Below are positions 13,689 to 21,532 of a stretch of 35,859 nucleotides of DNA, in pieces. Each line of letters opens with the position of its first letter. Positions within the stretch are counted from its first letter, which is position 1. The notes beneath the pieces are model-generated. The model worked only from the letters and a program-made list of their open reading frames with translations, made no database searches and had not been told where the DNA came from. This DNA comes from a virus. The stretch spans positions 1 to 35,859 of the IMG/VR virus record IMGVR_UViG_3300043446_004321; one strand, written 5' to 3'. The position numbers and the translations under genes were made by a program.

Positions 13689-14480
13689 ATGAGTTTAGCA
13701 TTTGATTTAATTTCTGATTTACATATTGAAACTTGGCCCACTGAGTTTGATTGGACCTATCAGGCCACCAGCCCTGTGTGTGTGGTTGCTGGAGACGTCA
13801 CTCGCGATCCAGATACATTGATACGCACTCTAAGACATCTAGGTAAATGTTACCAGGCAGTGTTCTATGTTGACGGTAACGATGAACACTACACACAGTT
13901 AGAAAACTTGTCACTGAGTTACAGCACCATTACCAAACAGTTGCGGCGCATACCCAATGTGGTGTACCTACAAGACAACGTGGTAATTGTGGACGGCGTG
14001 GCCATCCTGGGTACCAATGGTTGGTGGGGTTTTGACTTTGATCTTGGAATAGATGCTCACCAATCAGCGGCGTGGGCTCAAGAAAGATACAACATCAGCG
14101 AGGCTGCCACCAAAAGCATAGCCAGAATGAGCACCACCGATGCTACCTACATGGTTTCCAGTGTGGCCAAATTGCAAACACACAAAGATGTGCAAAAAAT
14201 TGTCATGGTCACTCACACTGTGCCCGATCCGTCACTGATTGCCCACGACATTGAACTGGAAGGTACTATGAGATTCAACACCATGGGCAACAGGCTAATG
14301 GCGCAGGCCTTGGCCGCAGATACCGAAAACAAACTGCATACCTGGTGCTTTGGTCACTATCACGGATCAGTTGACCAGGTGAGATGTGGAATACGATTCG
14401 TCAACAACTGTCGGGGCCGAGGTGATACACCTTATGCCAAAGCGGTGTATTATCCTCAACGAATCGTAGTAGATTTTTAA
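13689..14480 (+). CDS. Calcineurin-like metallophosphoesterase
   Basis: A 263-residue enzyme with all metal-binding motifs of the family in order: SDLH (D-x-H), VAGDVTRD (GD), VDGNDEHY (GNDE in place of the usual GNHE), MVTHTVP (the H of motif IV) and FGHYHGS (GHxH). Such enzymes hydrolyse phosphomono- or diesters, cyclic nucleotides or nucleic-acid ends; the substrate cannot be told. The Asp for His change in GNHE is worth noting because that His normally helps catalysis, although a His follows two residues later. No ribosome-binding site is seen. Confidence 0.85.
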   Translation: MSLAFDLISDLHIETWPTEFDWTYQATSPVCVVAGDVTRDPDTLIRTLRHLGKCYQAVFYVDGNDEHYTQLENLSLSYSTITKQLRRIPNVVYLQDNVVIVDGVAILGTNGWWGFDFDLGIDAHQSAAWAQERYNISEAATKSIARMSTTDATYMVSSVAKLQTHKDVQKIVMVTHTVPDPSLIAHDIELEGTMRFNTMGNRLMAQALAADTENKLHTWCFGHYHGSVDQVRCGIRFVNNCRGRGDTPYAKAVYYPQRIVVDF

Positions 14481-14788
14481 ACTGCGCCTTCGGGCTCAAC
14501 TCTGATCTGCAACGGATAACTTTGGGCCCGCGCCAACATGGTAACTTCAATGCCTTTTTGTTCAGCAATTTCATAGGGCAACACTGCCACACATGCGGAT
14601 CCTGCTTCGTGAATGTCACTGGTAATTGTTTGTGCAGTTTCTGCTGTGTAGTCAAAATACTGCATCAAGGTTTCAACCACAAATTCATATGTTGTTTGAT
14701 TGTCGTTGAGATATACAACACGGTACATGGGTGGTTCTTTCAAATGCTCTGCAGGTTTTATTCGTGTTCTTGTATCGCTTTGTGCCAT
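14477..14788 (-). CDS. clpS: ClpS-like adaptor protein
   Basis: A 103-residue protein. After a flexible N-terminus it has the ClpS core: YRVVYLNDNQTTYEFVVETL (host form: NDDYTPMEFV), SDIHEAGSACVAVLPYEIAEQK (host form: VHxxGxxxCGxxTxExAExK), and ARAQSYPLQIRVEPE. ClpS binds N-degron substrates and hands them to ClpAP. The phage copy could redirect host proteolysis. It overlaps the plus-strand phosphoesterase gene by 4 bases. A late promoter and a 9-bp inverted repeat lie upstream. Confidence 0.9.
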   Translation of the reverse strand: MAQSDTRTRIKPAEHLKEPPMYRVVYLNDNQTTYEFVVETLMQYFDYTAETAQTITSDIHEAGSACVAVLPYEIAEQKGIEVTMLARAQSYPLQIRVEPEGAV

Positions 14789-14807
14789 TTCAATTCCTTG
14801 TTGTTAG

Positions 14808-14828
14808 GTAGGGGCACTGTGCCCCTAC
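14808..14828. repeat. 9-bp inverted repeat between Hsp20 and ClpS genes
   Basis: GTAGGGGCA and TGCCCCTAC are perfectly complementary around a 3-base loop. There is no T tract on either strand, so it is not a standard terminator. It overlaps the predicted late transcript start of clpS and may be a processing site, an attenuator for the upstream operon, or a leader hairpin. Confidence 0.6.
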
Positions 14829-14830
14829 TG

Positions 14831-14837
14831 TATTTAC
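14831..14837 (-). promoter_or_regulatory. T4-like late promoter GTAAATA for clpS
   Basis: Minus-strand GTAAATAC about 43 bases before the clpS ATG. An AAGGA site precedes the start codon. Confidence 0.5.
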
Positions 14838-14846
14838 GCTATTATA

Positions 14847-15299
14847 TCAAGAAGCGTAGGTGATAGCAATGGTCTTTGGCTTGGCTTCCTCAGGCAGTTC
14901 ACGTTTCAAGTGAACGCTGAGAATACCCAGTTCAAGATGCGCATGGCTGATTTCCACATGATCTGCAAGTTGAAATTCTCTACGAAAATCTCTATTGCTG
15001 ATACCTTTGTGCAAATAGGTAGGCACAATTTTTTCACTGTCGGTCTGATACTCTTTGCCTTCGATGATCAAGAAGTTTTTGTCCTTGGTCACAGAAAGAT
15101 TATCAAGCCCAAACCCTGCCACCGCAAGACTGATTGTAAATTCGTCTTCATTGACTTGTACAATGTTGTAGGGTGGGTAATTTGTGCTGGATTGTTGCGC
15201 TGTTACACGCATGAGTTCATCAAACATGTTATCAAAACCGATACCAAATTTGGTGATTGCAGGCAGGTCAAAAGACCGAAGTGTGAGAGTTTTTGTCAT
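14847..15299 (-). CDS. Hsp20 family small heat-shock protein
   Basis: A 150-residue IbpA-like chaperone. A short N-terminal arm (FGIGFDNMFDELMR) is followed by the alpha-crystallin domain (YPPYNIVQVNEDEFTISLAVAGF through GKEYQTDSEKIV, then GISNRDFRREFQLADHVE and LELGILSVHLKRELP). The C-terminal I-x-I motif (KTIAITY) is present, so it should oligomerise normally. Hsp20 genes are common in T4-like aquatic phages and may keep proteins soluble during infection. It has an AAAGGAG site and a structured leader shared in form with the left-edge gene. Confidence 0.93.
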   Translation of the reverse strand: MTKTLTLRSFDLPAITKFGIGFDNMFDELMRVTAQQSSTNYPPYNIVQVNEDEFTISLAVAGFGLDNLSVTKDKNFLIIEGKEYQTDSEKIVPTYLHKGISNRDFRREFQLADHVEISHAHLELGILSVHLKRELPEEAKPKTIAITYAS

Positions 15300-15333
15300 T
15301 TGTTTTCTCCTTTATTAAGCAAGATGACTTTTA

Positions 15334-15361
15334 GTGTAGACCCGACCATCGGCATCTACAC
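15334..15361 (-). promoter_or_regulatory. 5'-leader hairpin with GGTCGGG loop (copy 2)
   Basis: A perfect 7-bp stem (GTGTAGA/TCTACAC) with a 14-base loop containing GGTCGGG. It shares the 9-base core GGTCGGGTC with the copy at 35-62, while the stems differ but stay complementary. It lies 34 bases upstream of the Hsp20 ATG. Confidence 0.55.
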
Positions 15362-15364
15362 AGT

Positions 15365-15397
15365 TATTTATTATACACGATTCATTGGTTCTATCAA
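15365..15397 (-). promoter_or_regulatory. Hsp20 promoter (sigma70-like and late elements overlapping)
   Basis: TTGATA, 16 bases, TATAAT on the minus strand; the -10 runs straight into AATAAATA, a late-promoter match. Both would start transcripts at the leader hairpin, allowing expression throughout infection. Confidence 0.5.
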
Positions 15398-15634
15398 ACG
15401 ATAATTGGACAAATAGTATCGGAATTGGGTGTTTTTTGGACTCCAAGTCATGGCAAAAAACACGTAGTTTTTTTCGTCATCAAATGTTACCCGTTTGGTG
15501 TATTTGACGTTTTTTACATTGTAGGGTATTTGATAACGATCTGACCAAGCATGTAGTTCTTGGGTCAGTAACTGATTTACATAGGCTGCGGCCTGACCAC
15601 CCGCACCTGTTGGCAGGGTGAATTCAATGTACAT
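15371..15634 (-). CDS. Conserved small phage protein, unknown function
   Basis: An 87-residue soluble protein beginning [21 protein letters not shown]. It appears to have an N-terminal strand and helix, then a beta-rich half (KYTKRVTFDDEKNYVFFAMTW). Its ATG overlaps the stop of the bS21 gene (TGATG), so the two are translationally coupled. Charge and size suggest a small partner protein, but nothing points to a specific job. Confidence 0.75.
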   Translation of the reverse strand: MYIEFTLPTGAGGQAAAYVNQLLTQELHAWSDRYQIPYNVKNVKYTKRVTFDDEKNYVFFAMTWSPKNTQFRYYLSNYRLIEPMNRV

Positions 15635-15858
15635 CAGTAGAGTTTTTGGGGAAGTTGTTGTTCTGCTAGTTTTTTGCGCCAGCGATTACGTGCGGCACTG
15701 GCTTTGAGTTTGCGAGCAGTGGTGGGTTTGGTGTAAAATTCACGGTCACGAAGTTCGTTCAACAGGCCAGTTTCCTGGATCTTTTTTTTGAATTTACGTA
15801 GTGCCTGATCCACGCGACCATCTTGCACTAACACTGATCTACCTCTAAGTTTTTGCAT
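15634..15858 (-). CDS. rpsU: Ribosomal protein bS21 homolog
   Basis: A 74-residue basic protein with the bS21 layout: [37 protein letters not shown], then a basic tail ending QKLY. It is the small-subunit protein near the mRNA exit and anti-Shine-Dalgarno region. Phage-encoded bS21 is known from aquatic phages and is thought to replace host S21 on ribosomes and so favour phage messages. Its start overlaps the end of clpX by 14 bases, and a late promoter lies within the clpX 3' end. Confidence 0.93.
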   Translation of the reverse strand: MQKLRGRSVLVQDGRVDQALRKFKKKIQETGLLNELRDREFYTKPTTARKLKASAARNRWRKKLAEQQLPQKLY

Positions 15859-17053
15859 TTGCTTCCTTTAATTCTCTAGGGGTATTTACCTGGTCTGCAT
15901 CAATAACCACGCGGTTAACTCCTTGTTTGCGATAGCGAGCCAAATAGAACATGTGAGGCAACAGCACACGTTCCAGTTCTGAATGCAGTCCACGTGCTCC
16001 AGTTTTGTGATAAATGGTGCGGTCAGCAATCATTTCCAGGGCCTCGGCTGTAAATTCCAATTCAACCTTGTCCTGTTCAAACAACCAAGAATATTGTTCA
16101 ACATAACTGTGTTTGACATCCAACAAAATGCGAATCAGATCTTCTTTGTTCAGTGCGGTCAGTGCCACCCAACTAGGAAAACGTCCCACAAACTCTGGAA
16201 TCATACCAAATTTGATCAAGTCTTCTGGAGTGGTTTGATCAAGGTGTGTTTCGGTATCGTCTTTGATTCTGGCACCAAAGCCAATTGACGTTCCACGTAT
16301 GCGGTTTTTGACCACATTGTCTAGGCCCACAAAAGCACCGCCAGCAATAAACAAAATATTGGTGGTATCAATTTCAATCATTTCACCTGACGGGTGTTTG
16401 CGATTGCCAGTGGGAGTGACTCTGCACCGTGTTCCTTCAACCAATTTGAGCAAGGCCTGTTGAACACCTTCGCCTGACACATCTCTCGTGATACTGGCAC
16501 TTTCGGATCTGCGACTGATTTTGTCTATTTCATCAATAAACACAATTCCACGCTGTGTTTTGGCAATATCTCCGCCGGCGGCCGCAAACAGCCTAGAAAT
16601 CAAACTTTCTACATCGTCACCTACATATCCTGCTTCGGTCAAACTGGTGGCATCTGCTATCACAAATGGTACATCCAAATATCGTGCCACTGTACGAGCC
16701 AACAAGGTTTTGCCCGAACCTGTTGGACCCAGCATGAGAATGTTGCACTTTTCAATTTCAACGCTGGGATCAGGATTGGAAATGCGTTTGTAATGATTGA
16801 CCACTGCCACACTCAAGACCTGTTTGGCTCGATCTTGGCCAATTACGTATTGGTCAAGATGTTGCTTGATCAACTCAGGATCAAGTTCGATTGTCGGAGC
16901 CTGTTTAGTGATGTGATCGTCAGTGAGCAACGTTTCACACAGTTCAACACATTCATTGCAGATCGCCACATCCTCGCCAACAATGAGTTTGGCAACTGCA
17001 TCTTTGTGTTTACCGCAAAAACTACAGGTATTAAGTGATTCGTCAGATTTCAT
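15845..17053 (-). CDS. clpX: ClpX, ATP-dependent unfoldase
   Basis: A 402-residue, full-length ClpX (E. coli 424). The zinc-binding domain has C10, C13, C32 and C35. The AAA+ part has Walker A GPTGSGKT (109-116), pore loop GYVGDD, Walker [10 protein letters not shown], the RKH loop (GNRKHPSGE), the ClpP-docking IGF loop ([10 protein letters not shown]) and sensor 2 GARGL. All parts needed to unfold substrates and dock to ClpP are present; no clpP is seen here, so host ClpP is the likely partner. The ATG overlaps the stop of the upstream membrane-protein gene (TAATG). It clusters with ClpS, Hsp20 and bS21. Confidence 0.95.
   Translation of the reverse strand: MKSDESLNTCSFCGKHKDAVAKLIVGEDVAICNECVELCETLLTDDHITKQAPTIELDPELIKQHLDQYVIGQDRAKQVLSVAVVNHYKRISNPDPSVEIEKCNILMLGPTGSGKTLLARTVARYLDVPFVIADATSLTEAGYVGDDVESLISRLFAAAGGDIAKTQRGIVFIDEIDKISRRSESASITRDVSGEGVQQALLKLVEGTRCRVTPTGNRKHPSGEMIEIDTTNILFIAGGAFVGLDNVVKNRIRGTSIGFGARIKDDTETHLDQTTPEDLIKFGMIPEFVGRFPSWVALTALNKEDLIRILLDVKHSYVEQYSWLFEQDKVELEFTAEALEMIADRTIYHKTGARGLHSELERVLLPHMFYLARYRKQGVNRVVIDADQVNTPRELKEANAKT
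15883..15889 (-). promoter_or_regulatory. Internal late promoter before rpsU
   Basis: GTAAATA(CC) inside the last codons of clpX, 25 bases upstream of the bS21 ATG, with AAAGGA between. It lets bS21 be made late without ClpX. Confidence 0.5.
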
Positions 17054-18588
17054 TAGGATTGCTTTGTTTCTAAATAGTGTGCTACTTGTTCTCTTTCGCT
17101 GTCGCTCAACAAGTCTGGGTCATATTCACCTGTACTTATTTTGTTTATCAAGTGTTCGATATATGCTGTGTCATAAGTGTAACTGTCACTGAGACTTTTG
17201 TCAACTACAATCCAGTCTGTGCCATTGTATTTGTACAGTCGGTTGGGCATGCTATCTACCCTCACAAAGGTATCACCTTTGTTGGCCTGTGCAGGAAATT
17301 CAATGCCAAAACCACTGTGACTTTGTCTGCCGACTGTGTTGTCTGCTACAAGACCCATCCAAGGCAGTTCAGTGATTTCTCCGCGCAGATATTTGTAACG
17401 TTGATTCTTTATGGTATCGTCGGGGTTGGCTGCCTTCCATTTTTTTATGGCAGCCTTGATTTCGTCGTCGTATTCTTCGTCTTCTACCTCTTGATCAGAC
17501 GGTGTTAAGTAATCCCCGGGACGCTCTGCGTCTGGTATTTTGTCAAAACTGCTGACCAGACGTTCGTCGTCGTACACATGTAGATCAGGCGTTACTAGTT
17601 CAATGGGTTCCTCACCATTGACATTGTCAAGCACATCGCAGGATTTATTGGGACAGAACAAACCAATGCCCGGAGCGTCTATCAAAGGCGTACCACACTT
17701 GTAACAGGGTATGGGATCATCAGGCGGCTCTGGCACTGAGGCCTTGATTTGTTCTATTTGTTCTTCAGTCAAGGGACCATCGTCGGGTTCGTATTCGGGT
17801 GGGCTCTCGTCGTGTACGAATCCGCCTGTGCCTTGTCGTGCCCATTCAAATTGTTTGTTGGCGGCTAAAATTAAAGTCAAGGCCAGTGGATCAAACACCA
17901 GCACAATCATAATAATGACTAAACGTACAGCACGTTCTAAAACATTGGCGTCGGGATTTTCACCGTACACAAGAGCCGCAATGTACTTGATAGGACCTAC
18001 TTCCGACTCAACCTTGCGGAATTCGGCCGCAAGTGGTGCTCGTTCTTCATTTAAACTGGTGATTTTTTTCTGTTCTGCTTCAATCTCGGCCAATAATCTA
18101 CCACGTTCTTTTTGCTGACTTCTGCGAATAGCCACGGCCTTGTCAGCACCTTTTTCATCTGTTGACCGGCCCATGACCTGATCCACAGCCTCGTCCATTT
18201 GTTTGAGCGCCCGCCGATTGGCATCTATGTTTTCTTTTGATATTTTAATCTTTTCATCATAGATTGCTACCTTGGCCACAGCATCACCCGACACCAAACT
18301 TTGATCAGAGTGTGCTTTTGACAAGTATCCAAAGATACCCATTGATGTCAGCAACATAAGAAATGCCACAGCAGGTATTAGATACAGTTTGAATATCACG
18401 CCGGCACGTTTCCAGTTGTTGTGGAGCCATACTGTGGCCACGATCTTGCCAAGTTCAAGGCTGGCACCCATGATGATCACAGGAACAGTGGCCGCTGAAA
18501 AGATAGCAGTGAGACCTGCCACTGAGTAATATGCGGCCACTACACTCAGCAATAGAGCAGTGGCCAAAATACCGAAACCAAATATCAT
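17053..18588 (-). CDS. Membrane protein with coiled coil and zinc ribbon
   Basis: A 511-residue protein. Two or three transmembrane helices lie in the first 90 residues, then a charged coiled coil (about 105-200, with IDANRRALKQMDEAVDQV and RGRLLAEIEAEQKKI). Another transmembrane segment is near 222-243, and then a long acidic cytoplasmic part containing a zinc ribbon (CYKCGTP...FCPNKSCD, about 290-315). The N-terminal half resembles a conserved membrane protein of aquatic T4-like phages of unknown role. A late promoter ends 8 bases before the ATG (near-leaderless). It is coupled to clpX by TAATG, so it might present substrates to ClpX at the membrane; that is inference. Confidence 0.75.
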   Translation of the reverse strand: MIFGFGILATALLLSVVAAYYSVAGLTAIFSAATVPVIIMGASLELGKIVATVWLHNNWKRAGVIFKLYLIPAVAFLMLLTSMGIFGYLSKAHSDQSLVSGDAVAKVAIYDEKIKISKENIDANRRALKQMDEAVDQVMGRSTDEKGADKAVAIRRSQQKERGRLLAEIEAEQKKITSLNEERAPLAAEFRKVESEVGPIKYIAALVYGENPDANVLERAVRLVIIMIVLVFDPLALTLILAANKQFEWARQGTGGFVHDESPPEYEPDDGPLTEEQIEQIKASVPEPPDDPIPCYKCGTPLIDAPGIGLFCPNKSCDVLDNVNGEEPIELVTPDLHVYDDERLVSSFDKIPDAERPGDYLTPSDQEVEDEEYDDEIKAAIKKWKAANPDDTIKNQRYKYLRGEITELPWMGLVADNTVGRQSHSGFGIEFPAQANKGDTFVRVDSMPNRLYKYNGTDWIVVDKSLSDSYTYDTAYIEHLINKISTGEYDPDLLSDSEREQVAHYLETKQS

Positions 18589-18594
18589 AGATCT

Positions 18595-18915
18595 TTATTT
18601 ACCGGGTGGTTGCACCTGCTGAACAGCATGTTTAATGGCTACCCAAGTACCAAATGCAGGATCTGGCACTTCAAACCACACACGTTCTTTGGAGCCGGGC
18701 ATGGCCCAAATAGAAGAGGCGCGGTCCAGTCTGCGTTTGACATGACTTTGACTGCGCCAGTTTGACCCAAACTGTGCTCGCGCTTCTCTCATGATGGCGT
18801 ACCATTGATCAGTCGTGGACAGTTCAAAATATAATTTGTGCATGGGCAAGGCCGTTTTTCCAAGAGAATCAAGGGATTGAAGCATATAATTAGAGGCTTC
18901 TATATTGATAGACAT
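18595..18915 (-). CDS. Conserved phage protein, unknown function
   Basis: A 106-residue soluble, mildly basic protein. An N-terminal helical part (MSINIEASNYMLQSLDSLGK) precedes HKLYFELSTTDQWYAIMREARAQFG and a basic stretch SQSHVKRRLDR. The residue YF-E-STTDQWYAIM region suggests a compact alpha/beta domain. AAAGGA precedes the start. No family is recognised. Confidence 0.65.
   Translation of the reverse strand: MSINIEASNYMLQSLDSLGKTALPMHKLYFELSTTDQWYAIMREARAQFGSNWRSQSHVKRRLDRASSIWAMPGSKERVWFEVPDPAFGTWVAIKHAVQQVQPPGK
18596..18602 (-). promoter_or_regulatory. T4-like late promoter GTAAATA (near-leaderless gene)
   Basis: It overlaps the stop codon of the upstream gene. Predicted +1 is two bases before the ATG at 18588. 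Confidence 0.45.
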
Positions 18916-19147
18916 TTACATTCCTTTATCACTGAAGTTTCCAAATGGGCATACACTGGGTATCAGCCAGTTTTGATCTGTTGCCAGATCTCGGTCAGTG
19001 TCTCAGCCTTGTGGACTTTAGATCTACATGCCACGGCAGTGTCGGGCCCGGGTTATCGAATCACCCCGCTCACTCCATTAGATAGCCACCATCTCCTTGC
19101 TCATGCACAACAACATTATACAAGGCCATGGTGGCTGTGTCAATGAT
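18916..19147. other. 232-base gap without a clear gene, rich in inverted repeats
   Basis: No reading frame with a start and ribosome-binding site covers this stretch. It holds a string of short perfect inverted repeats: ACTGG/CCAGT (7-base loop), GATCTG/CAGATC (4-base loop), TGTGGA/TCTACA (7-base loop, one G-T pair), TGCC/GGCA and GGGT/ACCC. All three minus-strand frames show fragments of plausible peptide broken by stops. It may be a structured RNA or a decayed small gene. A tRNA could not be folded. Confidence 0.4.
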
Positions 19148-19705
19148 TTATTCGTCTTTGAAGTCTACAACATTGCCATTTGCATCGGCGCAGATGATAC
19201 GTACTGTGTTGCCTTCCGAATCTTGGATTTCAATTGGTCCCCAGATCCACCATTCGGTTTCATCTAGGTACCAGGCGTCTTCTTTGCGTTCTTCCAATTC
19301 CCAAACGCTGTTTTCGTCAATGAACTCTTGCAGTTCTTCTTGCTCTTCTTCGGAGAGATCCTCATACTCAATGTCGTACCAGCAACCACCGTCATCCATG
19401 CTGATCAATTCCACTTCTTCAATGTTGTTGTAAGAACAATCCAACATGTTGATGGAATCTTTGTCGGTGCTTCCGCCGGGCACCATTGTAAACTCAAACT
19501 CCGGCGGCTTGCCATCCGTGGTAAACACTTTCCATTCGCCCCAACGGAAACCGTTGTTGACAATCAATCTACCGTCACCTTCTCGGCGCACCCAGTATTC
19601 TATTTCTGAAACATTTTTCTTGTGGTAAGTTCTCACAGTCCACTCAGTGAGTTCAGGCTGAGGTGTGGGCTCAGCATCGGCGTCGGGTCCAAAAGGCCAT
19701 GTCAT
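19148..19705 (-). CDS. Acidic, Trp-rich phage protein, unknown function
   Basis: A 185-residue, strongly acidic protein. The N-terminal half is beta-rich (ELTEWTVRTYHKKNVSEIEYWV, then WGEWKVFTTDGKPPEFEF). The C-terminal half is helical and acidic (YEDLSEEEQEELQEFIDENS) and ends in another beta region. No Cys cluster or catalytic motif is seen. AAGGAG precedes the start. It lies downstream of another acidic Trp-rich gene and the two may be functionally related. Confidence 0.7.
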   Translation of the reverse strand: MTWPFGPDADAEPTPQPELTEWTVRTYHKKNVSEIEYWVRREGDGRLIVNNGFRWGEWKVFTTDGKPPEFEFTMVPGGSTDKDSINMLDCSYNNIEEVELISMDDGGCWYDIEYEDLSEEEQEELQEFIDENSVWELEERKEDAWYLDETEWWIWGPIEIQDSEGNTVRIICADANGNVVDFKDE

Positions 19706-19715
19706 AGTTGTCTCC

Positions 19716-20840
19716 TTAGTTGGTAAATTCTACAGGCTCATTGCAAACTGGGCAAATCATTTCGTGATTTGTGTCGAATGTTTCATCGACCATGCCCGAC
19801 CAATCACACTTGGTGCAATTTACCTTTTCTAATTTATCGATTTGTTCTGCACTGACTGCTTCCATGGGAAATTCCTCATAGATTCTATCCAGTTCATCAC
19901 GCAAGAACTGCTCGTCGGGATCGTAGGCAATACCACGCCATTCTTTGATCTTGACTTCATCAGCAGTGTCATAATCTGCTTCTTCGGTCCAACCACTAAC
20001 CCAACGAGTACCTGTCCACAGGGCACGATGTTCCCATGAGTTGCGGCCTGCTGTTTTGATCATGTACTGACCTACTTGCACAGGACGAATTTTTTTAGGG
20101 AACCAGTCAGTCATGGTATACTCAATGTCATCCATGTTGGTGTACTTTTGGAATGTGTTTGAGTTTTTAACTAGGTAAAACGCCATGTCACTGCCTTTGC
20201 CATTGGTATCGCCGCCCCAGTTGTCAATGTCTTCGCCATCATATTGCACTCTAGTAATGATGTCATTGCCATCAAACTCGTCATAACACAGGGTCAACTT
20301 GCCTGGGTTGAATGGTTGTTTGAGTTCAATGTGGCCTTCAAAGAATGTGCCCTTTTCACTGCTTACACCCAAGAATACCACTGTGCCAGGAGGCTGGCTA
20401 CCAATCCAAACTTCTTCACCACCGCCCCATTCGGGTTCAGGATTGTCTGTGTCATCCCCGTAGCCCGAAATATCATCTAGATTTTTTTCATACACAGTTT
20501 CTTCGTTTTCGTCAAGAATCTGAAGTGTTCCTGCGCTACGATCAACACCGTGAATATGTCCTAGATCATCGCAGTCATAATAACTGCCCGGTGGGAACGG
20601 CCACATTTCTTCGGGAATGTTGTGATCTTCTGCGTAATCTGAGTCCCAGGCAAAGTCACTGAGATCCAGTCTACGACGTCTGAAATAGTCCCAAATCTTT
20701 CGATCCACGGTGCCCATGATGTACTCGCCACCGTAACCCCAGATTTGAATCTTGTAGGTACGCGGGGTAAACTTGAGTGCTTCAATCAGTCGGTCATGTT
20801 CGGGATTGGCCGCTTCTACTGTTGTGGCTTTTTTTGGCAT
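19716..20840 (-). CDS. Large acidic phage protein with C-terminal zinc finger
   Basis: A 374-residue acidic protein. After an N-terminus MPKKATTVEAANPEHDRLIEAL it has a basic-acidic region (WDYFRRRRLDLSDFAWDSDY) and a long beta-rich central part. The C-terminus is a likely zinc finger with C-x-x-C pairs (NCTKCDWSG ... ICPVCNEPVEF). The zinc finger suggests nucleic-acid or protein binding. Its start is coupled to the upstream Bax-inhibitor gene (TAATG). No homolog of known function is recognised. Confidence 0.7.
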   Translation of the reverse strand: MPKKATTVEAANPEHDRLIEALKFTPRTYKIQIWGYGGEYIMGTVDRKIWDYFRRRRLDLSDFAWDSDYAEDHNIPEEMWPFPPGSYYDCDDLGHIHGVDRSAGTLQILDENEETVYEKNLDDISGYGDDTDNPEPEWGGGEEVWIGSQPPGTVVFLGVSSEKGTFFEGHIELKQPFNPGKLTLCYDEFDGNDIITRVQYDGEDIDNWGGDTNGKGSDMAFYLVKNSNTFQKYTNMDDIEYTMTDWFPKKIRPVQVGQYMIKTAGRNSWEHRALWTGTRWVSGWTEEADYDTADEVKIKEWRGIAYDPDEQFLRDELDRIYEEFPMEAVSAEQIDKLEKVNCTKCDWSGMVDETFDTNHEMICPVCNEPVEFTN

Positions 20841-21532
20841 TAGTCGTCCTTGTTTGAGATTCCAAATAACTGGAGCAGGTTGATGAATAGGTTGATGAAG
20901 TCAAGGTACAGAGTCAACGCACCTGACACTTCATCACCATAGGTGGCTGATTCACTGGAGATCATTTCTCTAATGGTCTGTGTGTCATAGGCTGTAAGTG
21001 CCAAAAAGATAATGATTGCCAGGGCGGAGATTGCCATCTGCATCACGGTGCTGCCAATAAAAATGTTGATAATACTGGCAATACAGATAGCAATCAAAGC
21101 CACAAATGCGTATTTGCCCACTGAGTCAAGACTTTGTTTTGTAAAGTATCCGTATGCACTCATGGTGCCAAACAACACAGCCGCACCCATGAAAGCAGTA
21201 AAGATTGATCCCATGGTATAGATCACAAAAATCATTGCAAAACTCAACCCCATCAAGGCCGCAAACACATGCAATGCTGTGATGGCCACTGGCGGCGATG
21301 GATTATTGGCCAGTATAGGAGTGACCACAAACACAGCCACCAACGGTGCAAAAACCACAAGCCATTTCATAATGCCGGTAAAGAAAAACTGTACCAGTTC
21401 ATGATTCATACCCACCAGCATGCTGACAATCATACTGGTAATCACAGCCAGCATCATGTGCCCATATACTCGGCCCATGGCTTGGTTCACCGCAGATGCA
21501 TCGCGGTATTGGTCAAATGTAGTTGAGTACAT
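20840..21532 (-). CDS. Bax inhibitor-1 / YccA-YbhL family membrane protein
   Basis: A 230-residue protein with seven predicted transmembrane helices. The family signature appears in MGRVYGHMMLAVITSMIVS, the YTMGSIFTAFMGAAVLFGTMSAYG block and the C-terminal ALTAYDTQTIREM...ALTLYLDFINLFINLLQLFG. Family members form pH-sensitive calcium leak channels or protect membrane proteins from proteolysis (YccA inhibits FtsH). A phage copy could inhibit host quality control of membrane proteins or keep cells alive until lysis. It is coupled by TAATG overlaps on both sides. Confidence 0.92.
   Translation of the reverse strand: MYSTTFDQYRDASAVNQAMGRVYGHMMLAVITSMIVSMLVGMNHELVQFFFTGIMKWLVVFAPLVAVFVVTPILANNPSPPVAITALHVFAALMGLSFAMIFVIYTMGSIFTAFMGAAVLFGTMSAYGYFTKQSLDSVGKYAFVALIAICIASIINIFIGSTVMQMAISALAIIIFLALTAYDTQTIREMISSESATYGDEVSGALTLYLDFINLFINLLQLFGISNKDD

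Noticed and set aside
14808-14828. Inverted repeat as a terminator for the Hsp20 gene
   Set aside because: No T tract follows on the minus strand, so it is listed as a repeat of unknown role.
18960-19076. Possible plus-strand tRNA ending ...CACTCCA with an anticodon-like arm
   Set aside because: The T-arm has a wrong loop (GGGTTATCGAATCACCC) and a T-C clash at the closing pair, no 7-bp acceptor stem pairs with CGCTCAC, and no D-arm fits. Listed only as a repeat-rich gap.
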